Assembly: GCF_015352425.1 (NCBI RefSeq)
Contig: NZ_JADKNH010000018.1
Span: forward strand, 1 to 64,000
Direction of reading: 5' to 3'
From: Fusibacter ferrireducens
GTDB taxonomy: Bacteria; Bacillota; Clostridia; Peptostreptococcales; Acidaminobacteraceae
Length of the DNA stretch: 64,000 bases
In this document: positions 37,298-46,741 of the stretch, in pieces
Layout of the letters: each line of letters opens with the position of its first letter
How positions within the stretch are numbered: the first letter of the stretch is position 1
Translations under genes and position numbers: made by a program
Notes under the pieces: model-generated
What the model saw: only the letters and a program-made list of their open reading frames with translations
What the model was told of the DNA's origin: nothing
Database searches by the model: none

Positions 37298-39322
37298 TCA
37301 AATTTTGAATTTAGAAATCTCTTGATTTAAGATACTTGCAAGTTCATTAAGCTTTTCCGCGGATTTTGCAACTTCTTCTATTGCAAAGACTTGCTGATCC
37401 ATGGTTGCATCCATCTGTTGAGAAGCCGCCGCAGTTTCTTCACTGACTGCTGAAATACCCTCGATGGACTCAACGATGTTATTCTTGTCGTGATTGAGCT
37501 GGTCTACAGATACAGAAATGCGTTTTATGCCTGTATTGATCTCGTTGATTGCATCAGAAATTTCATCAAACTGGTCATTCACGTCATATACGGCTTGTGA
37601 TTGTTCTTTAGAGATCGTTTGAACTTCTGTCATACTTGTGACGGTTTTATTGCTATCACTTTGGATATTGACTATGATTTCTCTGATCTCTTCTGTAGAT
37701 TTAGCGGATTCTTCTGCCAATTTTCTGATTTCTTCTGCAACGACTGCAAAACCTCTTCCAAATTCGCCTGCCCTTGCCGCTTCAATGGAAGCGTTTAATG
37801 CAAGTAAGTTGGTTTGCTCCGAAATCGATGAAATCGTATTTAAAATGTTGCCAATGGATTGTGTTTTATCATTTAAAGCATGGATCGCCTCACTGATTTT
37901 TAAATTTGCATCATCATTTAATTTTGTTTTTTCTCTAAGCAGTTGAATCGAGGACAGTCCTTTTTCATTTGCATCCAATACTTTTGCTGAGGCGCTTAAC
38001 ATATCACTTGTGTTGCTATTGAGTTCTTCGAATTTTTTAGCCAGCTCATTGACATATGTTGCACCTTTTTCAGCATCTGCCGCTTGTTCCTGTGCCCCTT
38101 TAGAGATATCAGAAACACTTTTTGAGATTTCATCCACAGACGCACTGGTTTCTTCTGAAGTCGCTGCTAGATTTTCCGCCGCATAACTGACTTCTTGAGT
38201 AACCCCTTGAACATTCTTGATCATCATGCCAATACTTTCAAAAGCACTTGCCATGTAATCTGCCAAATGATTGATTTCATCATTAGAGTGAATTGTAGCC
38301 ACTGCCGTTAAATCTCCGTTTTGTGCCCTTTCCATGACACCTACTATTTTCTTGATGTTGTTGCCAATTTGCGTTGTGGAGATAAAAATGATGATCAGGG
38401 AAATCACTAAAATAGCCAACCCATACAGAATGATCGTCCATGTGATTGCGGCAATATCTTCTACGATTTCACTTTCAGAAAAGGTCGCTATTATATACCA
38501 ATTTACTTTTTCAAGGGGTTCAATAAGCGCTAATTTTTTGATTTTCTTATCATCTGCCTCATAAATGTATTTGATGACTTCACTGCTATTGGCTTTTAGA
38601 GCTTCATTGATCTCTGGAACTGGGATTTCCTTTCCAATAAGTGTGAGATCAGGAGATGTCATCATCAGTAAATTCCCATCCACAAGTGCTGGATAACCTG
38701 TTTTTCCAATTGTAATAGAGTTTACAAGTTCTGAAAGTTGCTCCAACTTTAAATCTAATCCAATGACACCCATCAATTTATTATTCTTATCTTTGACCTT
38801 AGCGGTGCACGTCACAACAAGATCTTTTGTAGTGCTATCAATATAGGGTTGCGTCCACACAATTTCATCTGTATTGAGCGCATCGCTATACCAAGGTCGC
38901 ATGCGAGGATCGTAATCTGGCTTCAGATTACCATTAGGTCTCATAATCATGTCCCCATTTTCTGTTCCTAAGTACATAAACAAAATGTTGGGATACTCTT
39001 CTACTACTAAATCCAAATAGTTTTTTAATCGTTGTGTGCTTTCTGGAGAGCCATCATAGTCTGAGAATTCTTCCGTTTTTATTGCAGCTGCAACAATACC
39101 TTCGTACTCAGACAAAAACCCTTCAATGATGAGTTCTGTAGATTTTGAAAGCTCTCTTGCCGTTTCTTCAAAATTGTCAGTCAATACATTTTTCGATATC
39201 AAATATACCGAATAATTCAAAGTTGCCACTCCAATGATTAAGATTAAGCTCATTATCAAAAGAAATTTTGCTTTGATTGAACGTCTACTTTTACTACGTT
39301 TAGTTCTACCTTTTTTCTCCAT
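37298..39322 (-). CDS. Methyl-accepting chemotaxis protein with double-Cache sensor
   Basis: 674-residue chemoreceptor. A basic start is followed by a membrane helix (about 22-44), an extracellular dCache domain (about 45-290) with [35 protein letters not shown] and [13 protein letters not shown], a second helix (about 293-315), HAMP, and the signalling hairpin [20 protein letters not shown]. The MRPWY and DxxT features resemble Cache domains that bind amino acids, so an amino-acid ligand is a reasonable guess. It is monocistronic and unrelated in position to che genes. Confidence 0.93.
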   Translation of the reverse strand: MEKKGRTKRSKSRRSIKAKFLLIMSLILIIGVATLNYSVYLISKNVLTDNFEETARELSKSTELIIEGFLSEYEGIVAAAIKTEEFSDYDGSPESTQRLKNYLDLVVEEYPNILFMYLGTENGDMIMRPNGNLKPDYDPRMRPWYSDALNTDEIVWTQPYIDSTTKDLVVTCTAKVKDKNNKLMGVIGLDLKLEQLSELVNSITIGKTGYPALVDGNLLMMTSPDLTLIGKEIPVPEINEALKANSSEVIKYIYEADDKKIKKLALIEPLEKVNWYIIATFSESEIVEDIAAITWTIILYGLAILVISLIIIFISTTQIGNNIKKIVGVMERAQNGDLTAVATIHSNDEINHLADYMASAFESIGMMIKNVQGVTQEVSYAAENLAATSEETSASVDEISKSVSDISKGAQEQAADAEKGATYVNELAKKFEELNSNTSDMLSASAKVLDANEKGLSSIQLLREKTKLNDDANLKISEAIHALNDKTQSIGNILNTISSISEQTNLLALNASIEAARAGEFGRGFAVVAEEIRKLAEESAKSTEEIREIIVNIQSDSNKTVTSMTEVQTISKEQSQAVYDVNDQFDEISDAINEINTGIKRISVSVDQLNHDKNNIVESIEGISAVSEETAAASQQMDATMDQQVFAIEEVAKSAEKLNELASILNQEISKFKI

Positions 39323-39381
39323 ATGACCCCCCTTATTTTTTTCTAATCATTCCCAAAATTATGGGTTTTTAATTATCCTTC

Positions 39382-39420
39382 ATTATAACACTGTTCATAT
39401 ACTGTTCACAATTGAACATT
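39382..39420 (-). promoter_or_regulatory. Promoter of the second chemoreceptor gene with GAACA repeats
   Basis: On the minus strand TTGTGA (39406-39411), 18-base spacer, TATAAT (39382-39387). GTTCAATTGTGAAC and TGAACA around the -35 give three copies of a TGTTCA/TGAACA motif, a possible operator. Confidence 0.5.
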
Positions 39421-39433
39421 ACAAAAATTTAAT

Positions 39434-39469
39434 AAAAGGACAAAAACTTTAACAAGTTTTGCCCTTTTT
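39434..39469 (-). terminator. Terminator of glmU-prs
   Basis: Long stem: AAAAGGACAAAAACTT (39434-39449) pairs with AAGTTTTGCCCTTTT (39454-39468) with a small bulge and a GUUA-type loop; T-rich tail on the minus strand. Confidence 0.85.
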
Positions 39470-39530
39470 ATAAGATCTATCCTAAAACTACTGAATAATT
39501 CAATTTTATTTTGCTGCCTTTTGCCTCAAT

Positions 39531-40484
39531 TTAATCAAATAGTTTACTTACGGAGTCGTTGTTAAAAATTCTTCTAATGGCTTCTGCAAAAATCGGTGCC
39601 ACAGATAAAAGTGTAATGTTATCCAGATTTCTGAGATCTTGAGATAAATTAATGGTATCTAACACAACCAATTCTTTAATCGCCGAATTTTTAATGCGCT
39701 CAAGTGCTGGCCCAGAAAAGACACCGTGCGTACAACATGCGTAGATATCTTTAGCACCCATATCTTTAAGCGCTTTAGCAGCATTCACAATCGTTCCCGC
39801 CGTGTCGATCATATCATCGATCAAAATGACGTTTTTGCCTTCAATCTCTCCAATGACATTCATAATTTCTGAAACATTGGCTTCAGGTCTTCTCTTATCG
39901 ACAATTGCAATTGGCGCGTCCAATTTGTATGAAAAATCACGTGTTCTCGTTACACTTCCCAAATCGGGTGAAACTGCCACAAGATTGTCAATGTTCTTAC
40001 TTTTAAAATACTCCGCTAATATTGGAACACCTCTTAAATGATCTAGCGGAATGTCAAAGTAGCCTTGAATTTGAGATGCATGTAAATCCATTGTCAAGAC
40101 ACGATCCGCTCCAGCTGCCACAATGAGATTTGCAACCAATTTTGCTGAAATTGGATCTCTCGCCTTAGCCTTTCTGTCTTGTCTTGCATAGCCATAATAA
40201 GGAATCACCGTTGTAATTCGACCTGCTGATGCTCTTTTAAGTGCATCAATCATGATTAAAAGTTCCATTAAGTAGTCATTGACATATGGAAGTGAAAAAG
40301 ACTGAACGACATAGACATCCACACCTCTAACAGTTTCGTTGATATTCACTGATATTTCGCCATCACTAAACGTCTTGACGACACTGTCACCTAAAGGGAG
40401 TCCCAATTCGCCACAAATTGCTTTAGCAAGTTCTTGGTTGGCATTACCAGAGAACACCTTTATTTTTCTGCCCCTTGTATGCAT
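39531..40484 (-). CDS. prs: Ribose-phosphate pyrophosphokinase
   Basis: Makes PRPP from ribose 5-phosphate and ATP for nucleotide, His and Trp synthesis. The 317-residue class I enzyme has VFSGNANQELAKAIC, VIPYYGYARQDRKAKARDPI, the metal site LTMDLHASQIQGYFDIP, and the PRPP loop VILIDDMIDTAGT. AGGAGG precedes the ATG; it is nine bases downstream of glmU, the standard Firmicute pair. Confidence 0.97.
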   Translation of the reverse strand: MHTRGRKIKVFSGNANQELAKAICGELGLPLGDSVVKTFSDGEISVNINETVRGVDVYVVQSFSLPYVNDYLMELLIMIDALKRASAGRITTVIPYYGYARQDRKAKARDPISAKLVANLIVAAGADRVLTMDLHASQIQGYFDIPLDHLRGVPILAEYFKSKNIDNLVAVSPDLGSVTRTRDFSYKLDAPIAIVDKRRPEANVSEIMNVIGEIEGKNVILIDDMIDTAGTIVNAAKALKDMGAKDIYACCTHGVFSGPALERIKNSAIKELVVLDTINLSQDLRNLDNITLLSVAPIFAEAIRRIFNNDSVSKLFD

Positions 40485-40493
40485 TACTTCCTC

Positions 40494-41864
40494 CTAAACC
40501 TTCTTTTGATATTTATTAGACCAATTGGTCTTGATCACTTGTCGTTCACGCGCAATCGCCATTGCATCTGCTGGCACATCTTCAGTTATTGTAGATCCGG
40601 CTGCAACATAGGCCCCTTTCCCAACTTTAACAGGTGCAACTAAATTTGTATTACAACCAATAAAGGCATTGTCTTCAATCTGAGTTAAGTGCTTATGTGT
40701 GCCATCGTAATTGACAAATACGACACCACAGCCCACATTGACATTTGTCCCAACTTCGCCATCGCCAATATATGATAAATGCGATACTTTGGAATGATCG
40801 CCTACTCTACTGTTTTTTACTTCTACGAAATCACCAATCTTCACGTGTTTTCCGATATCTGATTTCGGTCTTAAATAAGCATAGGGGCCAATACTAGATT
40901 TTTCGTCTACTTTGGAATCAATGATTGTGGAATGCTTAACGCTTACACCCTTATCAATGATTGAATTCTTAATATCCGCACTTGGTCCAATAATGCAGTC
41001 TTCTCCAATTACAGTATTGCCCTGCAAAATGCTATTTGGATAAATGACCGTATCTTTTCCAATTTGAACGTCTATCTCTATATAGGTGCTTGCAGGTGAA
41101 ATCATGGTTACACCTTCTAACATCCATTTTTTCTTAATTCTCTTTTGCATATATTCATCTGCAAGCGAAAGATTATAGCGATCATTAATCCCCATCACCT
41201 CATAATCATCTTCTGCAATCATAACACCTATTTTACCTTGTTGTTCTAAAATCAATCCAAAGATATCTGTCAAATAATATTCATTCTGTTCATTGTTATT
41301 TTCAAGTTGTTTAAGTAATGTCTTTAAAATTGGCGCTTTAACAATCATAATCCCAGAATTGATCTCGTTGATATCAAGTTCTTCTGGTGTGGCATCTTTA
41401 TGCTCAACAATTCTTTCAAACCCTTTAGAACCCCTTACGATTCTGCCATAACCTCTTGGATCGTCCACTATTGTGGAAAGTACTGTTGCATCATTATCAT
41501 CCTTTTGATGCATTGCTACGAAATCGTTTAGCGTCGATTCTGAAAGCAAAGGCACGTCTCCATACAACACGAGAATGTCACCCGCCTCTATATATTCATC
41601 TGCCATCATAACCGCGTGACCCGTGCCGAGCTGTACATTCTGCTCAACGAACTTAACCGGTGCATCTTTCAGTTGCGCTTTAACTTGTTCTTTACCATGT
41701 CCTACAACACAGACAATATTTTCACTGTTTACAGATTGTGCTACCCTGATGACATGTTCAACCATTGACATCCCCGAAATGTTGTGTAGTACTTTGGGCA
41801 AACTTGACTTCATGCGCTTACCATGCCCGGCTGCCAATATCACTGTCGTTATATTTTGCATCAT
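40494..41864 (-). CDS. glmU: Bifunctional UDP-GlcNAc pyrophosphorylase / GlcN-1-P acetyltransferase
   Basis: Final two steps of UDP-GlcNAc synthesis for peptidoglycan. The 456-residue protein has the uridyltransferase domain (VILAAGHGKRMKSSLPKVLH, YGDVPLL) and a C-terminal left-handed beta-helix with hexapeptide repeats, SHLSYIGDGEVGTNVNVGCG and FVNYDGTHKH. Two adjacent ATG codons are possible starts, GGAG being eight bases before the first. Sits 319 bases from the gamma-glutamyltransferase gene. Confidence 0.97.
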   Translation of the reverse strand: MMQNITTVILAAGHGKRMKSSLPKVLHNISGMSMVEHVIRVAQSVNSENIVCVVGHGKEQVKAQLKDAPVKFVEQNVQLGTGHAVMMADEYIEAGDILVLYGDVPLLSESTLNDFVAMHQKDDNDATVLSTIVDDPRGYGRIVRGSKGFERIVEHKDATPEELDINEINSGIMIVKAPILKTLLKQLENNNEQNEYYLTDIFGLILEQQGKIGVMIAEDDYEVMGINDRYNLSLADEYMQKRIKKKWMLEGVTMISPASTYIEIDVQIGKDTVIYPNSILQGNTVIGEDCIIGPSADIKNSIIDKGVSVKHSTIIDSKVDEKSSIGPYAYLRPKSDIGKHVKIGDFVEVKNSRVGDHSKVSHLSYIGDGEVGTNVNVGCGVVFVNYDGTHKHLTQIEDNAFIGCNTNLVAPVKVGKGAYVAAGSTITEDVPADAMAIARERQVIKTNWSNKYQKKV

Positions 41865-41913
41865 TTATCAACTCCATATCTGATTTGATTTTACCACGCA
41901 AGATTATATCACT

Positions 41914-41942
41914 TTTATACCAAAAACAAAACCTTTATTCAA
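41914..41942 (-). promoter_or_regulatory. Promoter of glmU-prs
   Basis: On the minus strand TTGAAT (41937-41942), 17-base spacer ending in TGG, TATAAA (41914-41919). A second TATAAT lies at 41903-41908. Confidence 0.6.
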
Positions 41943-42007
41943 GAAATTCGAAAAAAAGTTCGGTGTGTAAATGAATCTCATTTGACGATTGTCCATCCTA
42001 TTCGCAT

Positions 42008-42039
42008 AAAAAAGTGGCGCAATCTTTGCACCACTTTTT
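42008..42039 (-). terminator. Terminator of the second poly-gamma-glutamate unit
   Basis: Stem AAAAAAGTGGCGCAA (42008-42022) with TTGCACCACTTTTT (42026-42039), one G-T pair, loop of three bases. Some 145 bases after the ggt stop; between the two I see no gene, only a short GCAAT/ATTGC hairpin at about 42089-42105. Confidence 0.85.
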
Positions 42040-42183
42040 GATATTCAATACAATTCATACGGTTCATACGCTTCAATCCACAACATAGCAATATATGTCA
42101 TTGCATTGTCATAATCATTTCAGAAAAAAGCTTTCAGAAATGGAAGGCACTTCGTCCATACATGGCCCTTAAGACATTTGCTC

Positions 42184-44025
42184 CTAATAGCCTAACGCTT
42201 TACCATCTCTACGAGGGTCAGCACCACCGTCTAATGTGCCGTCTTCTAAATATTTAACTGCATTTACAGAGCCAAATGATCGGTTCCACTCTTCACTTGG
42301 TTTAACAACGTGTCCCATTGCTTCTAGTTCAGCGATAACATCCGCTGATATTCTTGTTTCAAGTGTAATTGTATTTTTATTATACCCTTTAATTCTAGGG
42401 GCATCAATCGCTTCTTGCATGCCCATATCGTGGTCAACAAGGTTTGAAATAATTTGTGCAACAGTTGAAATGATCGTTGTACCACCTGGTGTTCCAAGAA
42501 CTGCAAATGGCTTCCCATCTTTAAGAACAATTGTTGGGGTCATAGAGGAAAGTGGTGTTTTGCCACCTGCAATTGAGTTTGGATGATCTGGTTGGGTCAC
42601 AAAATCTGCCATTTCATCATTCATGACAAAGCCATAGCCAGGAACTGCAACTTTTGATCCAAATATATAGTTAACGGTTTGAGTAACTGCCACAATGTTA
42701 CCCTTGTTGTCTGCGACTGAATAGTGCGTTGTATCCTCATGTTCAAACATCCAAGGATCATCTGGCAATACATTTTCAGTGGAGACCTTTAAATCAATTT
42801 TATCTGCTAATTTTTTTGCATACTTTTTGCTCATTAAACCTTTTAAAGGGACCTCTACAAATTTTGGATCGCCCATATATTGACCACGATCCGCATATGC
42901 CAGTTTAAAGGCTTCTGAGAAAAGGTGTAATTCTTCAGCTGAATTATCTGCCATTGAAGGCAAGTCAAAGTTTTCAAGGATATTTAAAATTTCAAGGACA
43001 ATTGTCCCACCTGATGAAGGTGTTGGCGAAGAAACAATTTCATAACCTCTATAGGTTCCCTTTACAGGTTCTACAACTTCCACTTGATAGTTCGCCATAT
43101 CTTCCATTGTAAACAAACCACCGTATTTGTTGACAGATGCCACTATAGCTTCAGCCATTTCCCCTTTGTAGAAGACATCTGTACCTTGATCCATAATGAG
43201 TTCAAGTGCTTTTGCATACTCGGGATTCTTAAAGTTTTCTCCGATTTCATATGGATACTTAATACCGTCAATTTCTTTTAGGAAGATATCGCCGCTTTCA
43301 GAATAAAGCAACAGTTTATCGTAATTGTTTTTCATATCGTTTGATAATGTAGGTGTAACAGTGACACCTTTCTTAGCGAGTTCAATAATTGGCGTCAAGA
43401 TTTCAGCTCTTGACATCGTCCCATAGTTATCAAGCGCATAGAGTAATCCAGCGACATTCCCTGGAATACCGACAGATTTACCACCCTCTTTGTTTTGATC
43501 ACCAATAACATGCGATTTACCATCGGCATCCGTATAGCTTTGCCACATATCTGGTGTCGCTGCCATTGGTGCTCTCTCTCTAAAATCAATAAAGAACGTC
43601 TGTCCGTCTTCCGTTCTAAGTGTCATAAAACCACCGCCACCAAGGCCTGATGAGTTTGGCTCTGCAAGCCCTAAAGCGAAGCCAACTGCCACAGCAGCAT
43701 CTACTGCATTACCGCCTTTTTCCATGATTTCTTTACCAATTTTTGAAGCTTCATACTTACCTGACGAAACCACTCCGGTGGTGCCTTTTGCATCACGACC
43801 CGTTTTTGTAAGTACGCCCTCTGCATCGAAAAGCACGAAATCATCAAGTGACGTATACGCCTCCTCAGCAGTGCTCGCATCTGTTTTTTCTTCTGCAGGC
43901 GCATTTGAGGCAGTAGAATCTCCAACAGGTTCTTGAGCTGCCGGCGTCTGAGTTGCTGGTGCTGCACATCCGACAAGTAACAAAACAACGAGCATAAATG
44001 CAATTATACTTTTAGTCATTTTCAT
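42184..44025 (-). CDS. ggt: Gamma-glutamyltransferase lipoprotein
   Basis: Ntn hydrolase that transfers or hydrolyses gamma-glutamyl groups outside the cell. The 613-residue precursor has a lipoprotein signal (LLLVGC, lipidated C20), a Thr/Ala/Glu-rich linker to about 60, the large subunit, and the autoprocessing site EDTTHYSVADNKGNIVAVTQ in which T432 would be the new N-terminus of the small subunit. GTPGGTTIISTVAQ forms part of the oxyanion region. It closes the unit that starts with the DUF6305 lipoprotein. Relatives include glutathione GGT and CapD, which cuts or anchors poly-gamma-glutamate; the neighbourhood makes poly-gamma-glutamate the likely substrate. Confidence 0.93.
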   Translation of the reverse strand: MKMTKSIIAFMLVVLLLVGCAAPATQTPAAQEPVGDSTASNAPAEEKTDASTAEEAYTSLDDFVLFDAEGVLTKTGRDAKGTTGVVSSGKYEASKIGKEIMEKGGNAVDAAVAVGFALGLAEPNSSGLGGGGFMTLRTEDGQTFFIDFRERAPMAATPDMWQSYTDADGKSHVIGDQNKEGGKSVGIPGNVAGLLYALDNYGTMSRAEILTPIIELAKKGVTVTPTLSNDMKNNYDKLLLYSESGDIFLKEIDGIKYPYEIGENFKNPEYAKALELIMDQGTDVFYKGEMAEAIVASVNKYGGLFTMEDMANYQVEVVEPVKGTYRGYEIVSSPTPSSGGTIVLEILNILENFDLPSMADNSAEELHLFSEAFKLAYADRGQYMGDPKFVEVPLKGLMSKKYAKKLADKIDLKVSTENVLPDDPWMFEHEDTTHYSVADNKGNIVAVTQTVNYIFGSKVAVPGYGFVMNDEMADFVTQPDHPNSIAGGKTPLSSMTPTIVLKDGKPFAVLGTPGGTTIISTVAQIISNLVDHDMGMQEAIDAPRIKGYNKNTITLETRISADVIAELEAMGHVVKPSEEWNRSFGSVNAVKYLEDGTLDGGADPRRDGKALGY

Positions 44026-44100
44026 AGTTTAATCCCCCTTTGTTTAATGAGTATCGAATCCGATTATTCAGACTCTATTTATAAGCATACTCGCACTTCA

Positions 44101-45246
44101 TTAGTGCAAATACTTACCTAATTGTGGTCCACCTAAATCTTCTTTCAAAGCGGCTATAAAGAGTTCTTCATAAGTTGGAATATTTGAAAAAGTAACGGGT
44201 TTATCTGCATATTGATTTGAATATGCTTTTGTATACTCGATGATGCCTTGAAGATGTCTGCCGACACGCTCTTCTATGGGATGTCCCGATTCATCATATG
44301 GCACATACAAAAAGCCGAGTTTTTGACTTCTTACATATGATTTATCAATCCCGGTAAGTGCAAGCGCTTCATTCGTGGCACCTCTAAGACGTCCCTGTGA
44401 TGCATTTGCCGTCTCCATGAGGAGTGGGATCGTGTCTGTATAATCTCCCAGCTCTCTATGTGTCAGCCCATGTAGGTTTGAAGGCGAGGGTTCAAGTGCC
44501 ATCTGGATGCCAGAAAATTGCAATTCCATAACGCCTTCTGCCGCAACACTCATTCCCTTTTCATGAGATACAGTGGCATTGATTACGGGATATTCTGGTG
44601 ATGCTTCATGTAAGTCAAAGGTTAAATTTACATCTTCGCTTCTGATGAGTTCAGCAATTGCATATGCAGCTTGTTCAGTGAGTGTGCCATCTGGACGCCC
44701 TGGATAAGCTCTGTTGATATTTCTAGTTTCTGAACCCGATAGTTGTTGTCCTGAAGCGGCGTGAACATAGACATCTGGATCTGGCCACTGATCTATTGGA
44801 TTGGACGCTCTTGAGCCATATCTAAAAGTTCTGATACCTTTTTCTGTTGGAATATGGATAAACTGCGGCGATGCTTCTTGTGCATCATTATGCGTCATGC
44901 CGCTGTGGTTCGTATATGGAATCACGTATACAGTCCCCTCTTCTATCACTGCATTTTCAATGAAGGTAATTGCACTGAGGTAACCAGAGGGTTCATTCCC
45001 GTGAGTGCCTCCGAGAATTAAAACTTTGCCACCTGGCTTAGTGCCTTTGAGCACATAGACCTCTGTGTCCATATTCGTGTTCTTTATGCCATCATAGTAT
45101 TCTGAGAGCATTTTCACATCTTCCACGCTTGGACCGGGCTCAATCACACCTAAATCTTTCAACGATAAGAAATTGATGCTCGAAAACACCATGACAACTA
45201 TGGCGATGGCTAGGCACAAAGTACCTGTTAGATAATGTTTCTTCAT
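44101..45246 (-). CDS. Membrane-anchored succinylglutamate desuccinylase/aspartoacylase-family zinc enzyme
   Basis: 381-residue protein with an N-terminal membrane anchor (about 8-26) and an extracytoplasmic M14-type zinc hydrolase domain. Zinc ligands are visible as H82 and E85 in LGGTHGNEPSG and H213 in TFDLHEASPE; NINRAYPG supplies the substrate-binding Asn-Arg pair, and PLLMETANASQG probably the catalytic Glu. The family cleaves amide bonds next to acidic amino acids, so removal of glutamate from poly-gamma-glutamate is plausible. It is translationally coupled to the 48-residue gene upstream, whose stop overlaps its ribosome binding site. Confidence 0.85.
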   Translation of the reverse strand: MKKHYLTGTLCLAIAIVVMVFSSINFLSLKDLGVIEPGPSVEDVKMLSEYYDGIKNTNMDTEVYVLKGTKPGGKVLILGGTHGNEPSGYLSAITFIENAVIEEGTVYVIPYTNHSGMTHNDAQEASPQFIHIPTEKGIRTFRYGSRASNPIDQWPDPDVYVHAASGQQLSGSETRNINRAYPGRPDGTLTEQAAYAIAELIRSEDVNLTFDLHEASPEYPVINATVSHEKGMSVAAEGVMELQFSGIQMALEPSPSNLHGLTHRELGDYTDTIPLLMETANASQGRLRGATNEALALTGIDKSYVRSQKLGFLYVPYDESGHPIEERVGRHLQGIIEYTKAYSNQYADKPVTFSNIPTYEELFIAALKEDLGGPQLGKYLH

Positions 45247-45256
45247 CCCTTGCCTC

Positions 45257-45403
45257 CTATTTAATCATTAAAAATCTTAAAACCAGTGGAATAATAACCA
45301 GTGCTGCATTGGCTTGATGTGTCAGCTTTTCTTCATCAAAAATATTCCATATTACAAAAATAAGTACCAATGCAATTATCCCTCTATAGATCAAAGTAAT
45401 CAT
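45257..45403 (-). CDS. 48-residue membrane microprotein in the poly-gamma-glutamate cluster
   Basis: Small gene read from ATG 45403 to TAG 45257. The peptide has two hydrophobic stretches, IYRGIIALVLIFVIWNIF and ALVIIPLVLRFLMI, joined by a short charged turn DEEKLTHQ. GGAGATG lies five to seven bases before the ATG, and the TAG forms part of TAGGAGG used by the next gene. Bacillus poly-gamma-glutamate operons carry a similarly tiny protein (PgsE/CapE, about 47-55 residues) needed for full synthesis; homology is not proven, but size, membrane nature and context suggest an analogue. Confidence 0.7.
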   Translation of the reverse strand: MITLIYRGIIALVLIFVIWNIFDEEKLTHQANAALVIIPLVLRFLMIK

Positions 45404-45418
45404 ATGTCATCTCCATTC

Positions 45419-46696
45419 TCACTTAAATACGATAAATGGCGCAATTTTATCCGAAAACAAAATAAATAGAATTGCCCAAATAATAATGATCAGACTTGGC
45501 ACGATAAACTTTTTAAGGACGGGTTTATAGTCATCAAGGCCAACGACTTGAGCTGCAAATATACCCGCAAGTGCTGTGGGCGGCATCATATCGCCTAAAG
45601 ATGCGATTAATGAAATTGCAGAAGCTGTGACGATTTGACTCCCACTTAAGAAGGCCATTAAGAATGGAACGCCCAGTACCGAAGCCGCACCATATGAAGA
45701 TACGGCACCAAATAGTGGAATCGTAACTGCCATTGCGATATAGCGCAGTGCATCTGGAAGACTAATACATGTGGTTACAATTAATCCGCGAACACCTGTC
45801 AGAGTCATGATCTGTATGAACATACCCACACCCATCAAAATGCCCAAAACAGGTAGAACACTTTTAACCGATTCCTTGCAAACTTTAGTAACGCTAATTC
45901 GATTGCCCGTAAATCCGCCTACAATAGAAGCTATGATAAAAATAAGGGGCATACCGAGGTTTGGCAATGACGGAAACGATTTGTTGACAATCATCAAACC
46001 CAAAGCCACAAATATGGGAATAAATATCTTACCACCGTGTTTTTCCATAGGCTCATTGTTCAATTTGGATTTAATGAGGTCGTAGTCAAATTTCTTGACG
46101 TACTTATGGCCAAACATCAGCACAAATAAGATTGCCAGTGGAAAAGTGAGCATTGCAAGCGGCCCTTCAAATCCAACATATGGAATATCTAATCCGCCAC
46201 CTATAATCATAACTGGAATATTGACTGGTGGCGCAATCATGCCAAGCAAACCACCCATTGCTATAATGCATGCGGTTTCAAGTGCAGGAATACCCATAAT
46301 CATCAATATGGGTGCCATGATAGATCCTGCTGACAAGACAGCTGCAGTGGATGACCCTGTAATCATACCTGGAAACATGATCACAAGCATGATTAAACAA
46401 AGGAGCAGAGCAGGTGTTTTGTTGAATTTTTTTATTATGAGTGCGGATAGGGCATCCAGTGCGCCAGAATCCTGTATGACTTTCATAAAGATCATCGCTG
46501 TTGTTATGACGAGCACCGTGTCTACATATGAAAACATGCCTTCCACTAAGTGACGTAATGGAAATCCATATCCCCCTACAAAGGCACCAACAACAGCTGC
46601 CGCTACCATAGAAATACTAACAGGAAGCTTAAATAAAAAGCAGCCTGAAATAAATGTTATAATCATAGCTAGAAAAATGATTAACTCAATGCTCAT
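45419..46696 (-). CDS. TRAP large-subunit / ion-transporter-superfamily permease
   Basis: 425-residue protein with about eleven to twelve hydrophobic segments and the paired re-entrant signatures of DctM-like carriers: GMITGSSTAAVLSAGSIMAP and GGLLGMIAPPVNIPVMIIGG in the first half, SLGDMMPPTALAGIFAAQV in the second. No DctQ or DctP gene is adjacent, so it is either a stand-alone carrier or uses an unusual partner; the DUF6305 lipoprotein encoded 45 bases upstream is one candidate. Glutamate or a dicarboxylate is the likely substrate from context only. Confidence 0.8.
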   Translation of the reverse strand: MSIELIIFLAMIITFISGCFLFKLPVSISMVAAAVVGAFVGGYGFPLRHLVEGMFSYVDTVLVITTAMIFMKVIQDSGALDALSALIIKKFNKTPALLLCLIMLVIMFPGMITGSSTAAVLSAGSIMAPILMIMGIPALETACIIAMGGLLGMIAPPVNIPVMIIGGGLDIPYVGFEGPLAMLTFPLAILFVLMFGHKYVKKFDYDLIKSKLNNEPMEKHGGKIFIPIFVALGLMIVNKSFPSLPNLGMPLIFIIASIVGGFTGNRISVTKVCKESVKSVLPVLGILMGVGMFIQIMTLTGVRGLIVTTCISLPDALRYIAMAVTIPLFGAVSSYGAASVLGVPFLMAFLSGSQIVTASAISLIASLGDMMPPTALAGIFAAQVVGLDDYKPVLKKFIVPSLIIIIWAILFILFSDKIAPFIVFK

Positions 46697-46741
46697 GAAA
46701 TGCCTCCCTAAATTTCGTATCCAATAAATGCTCTAAACACA

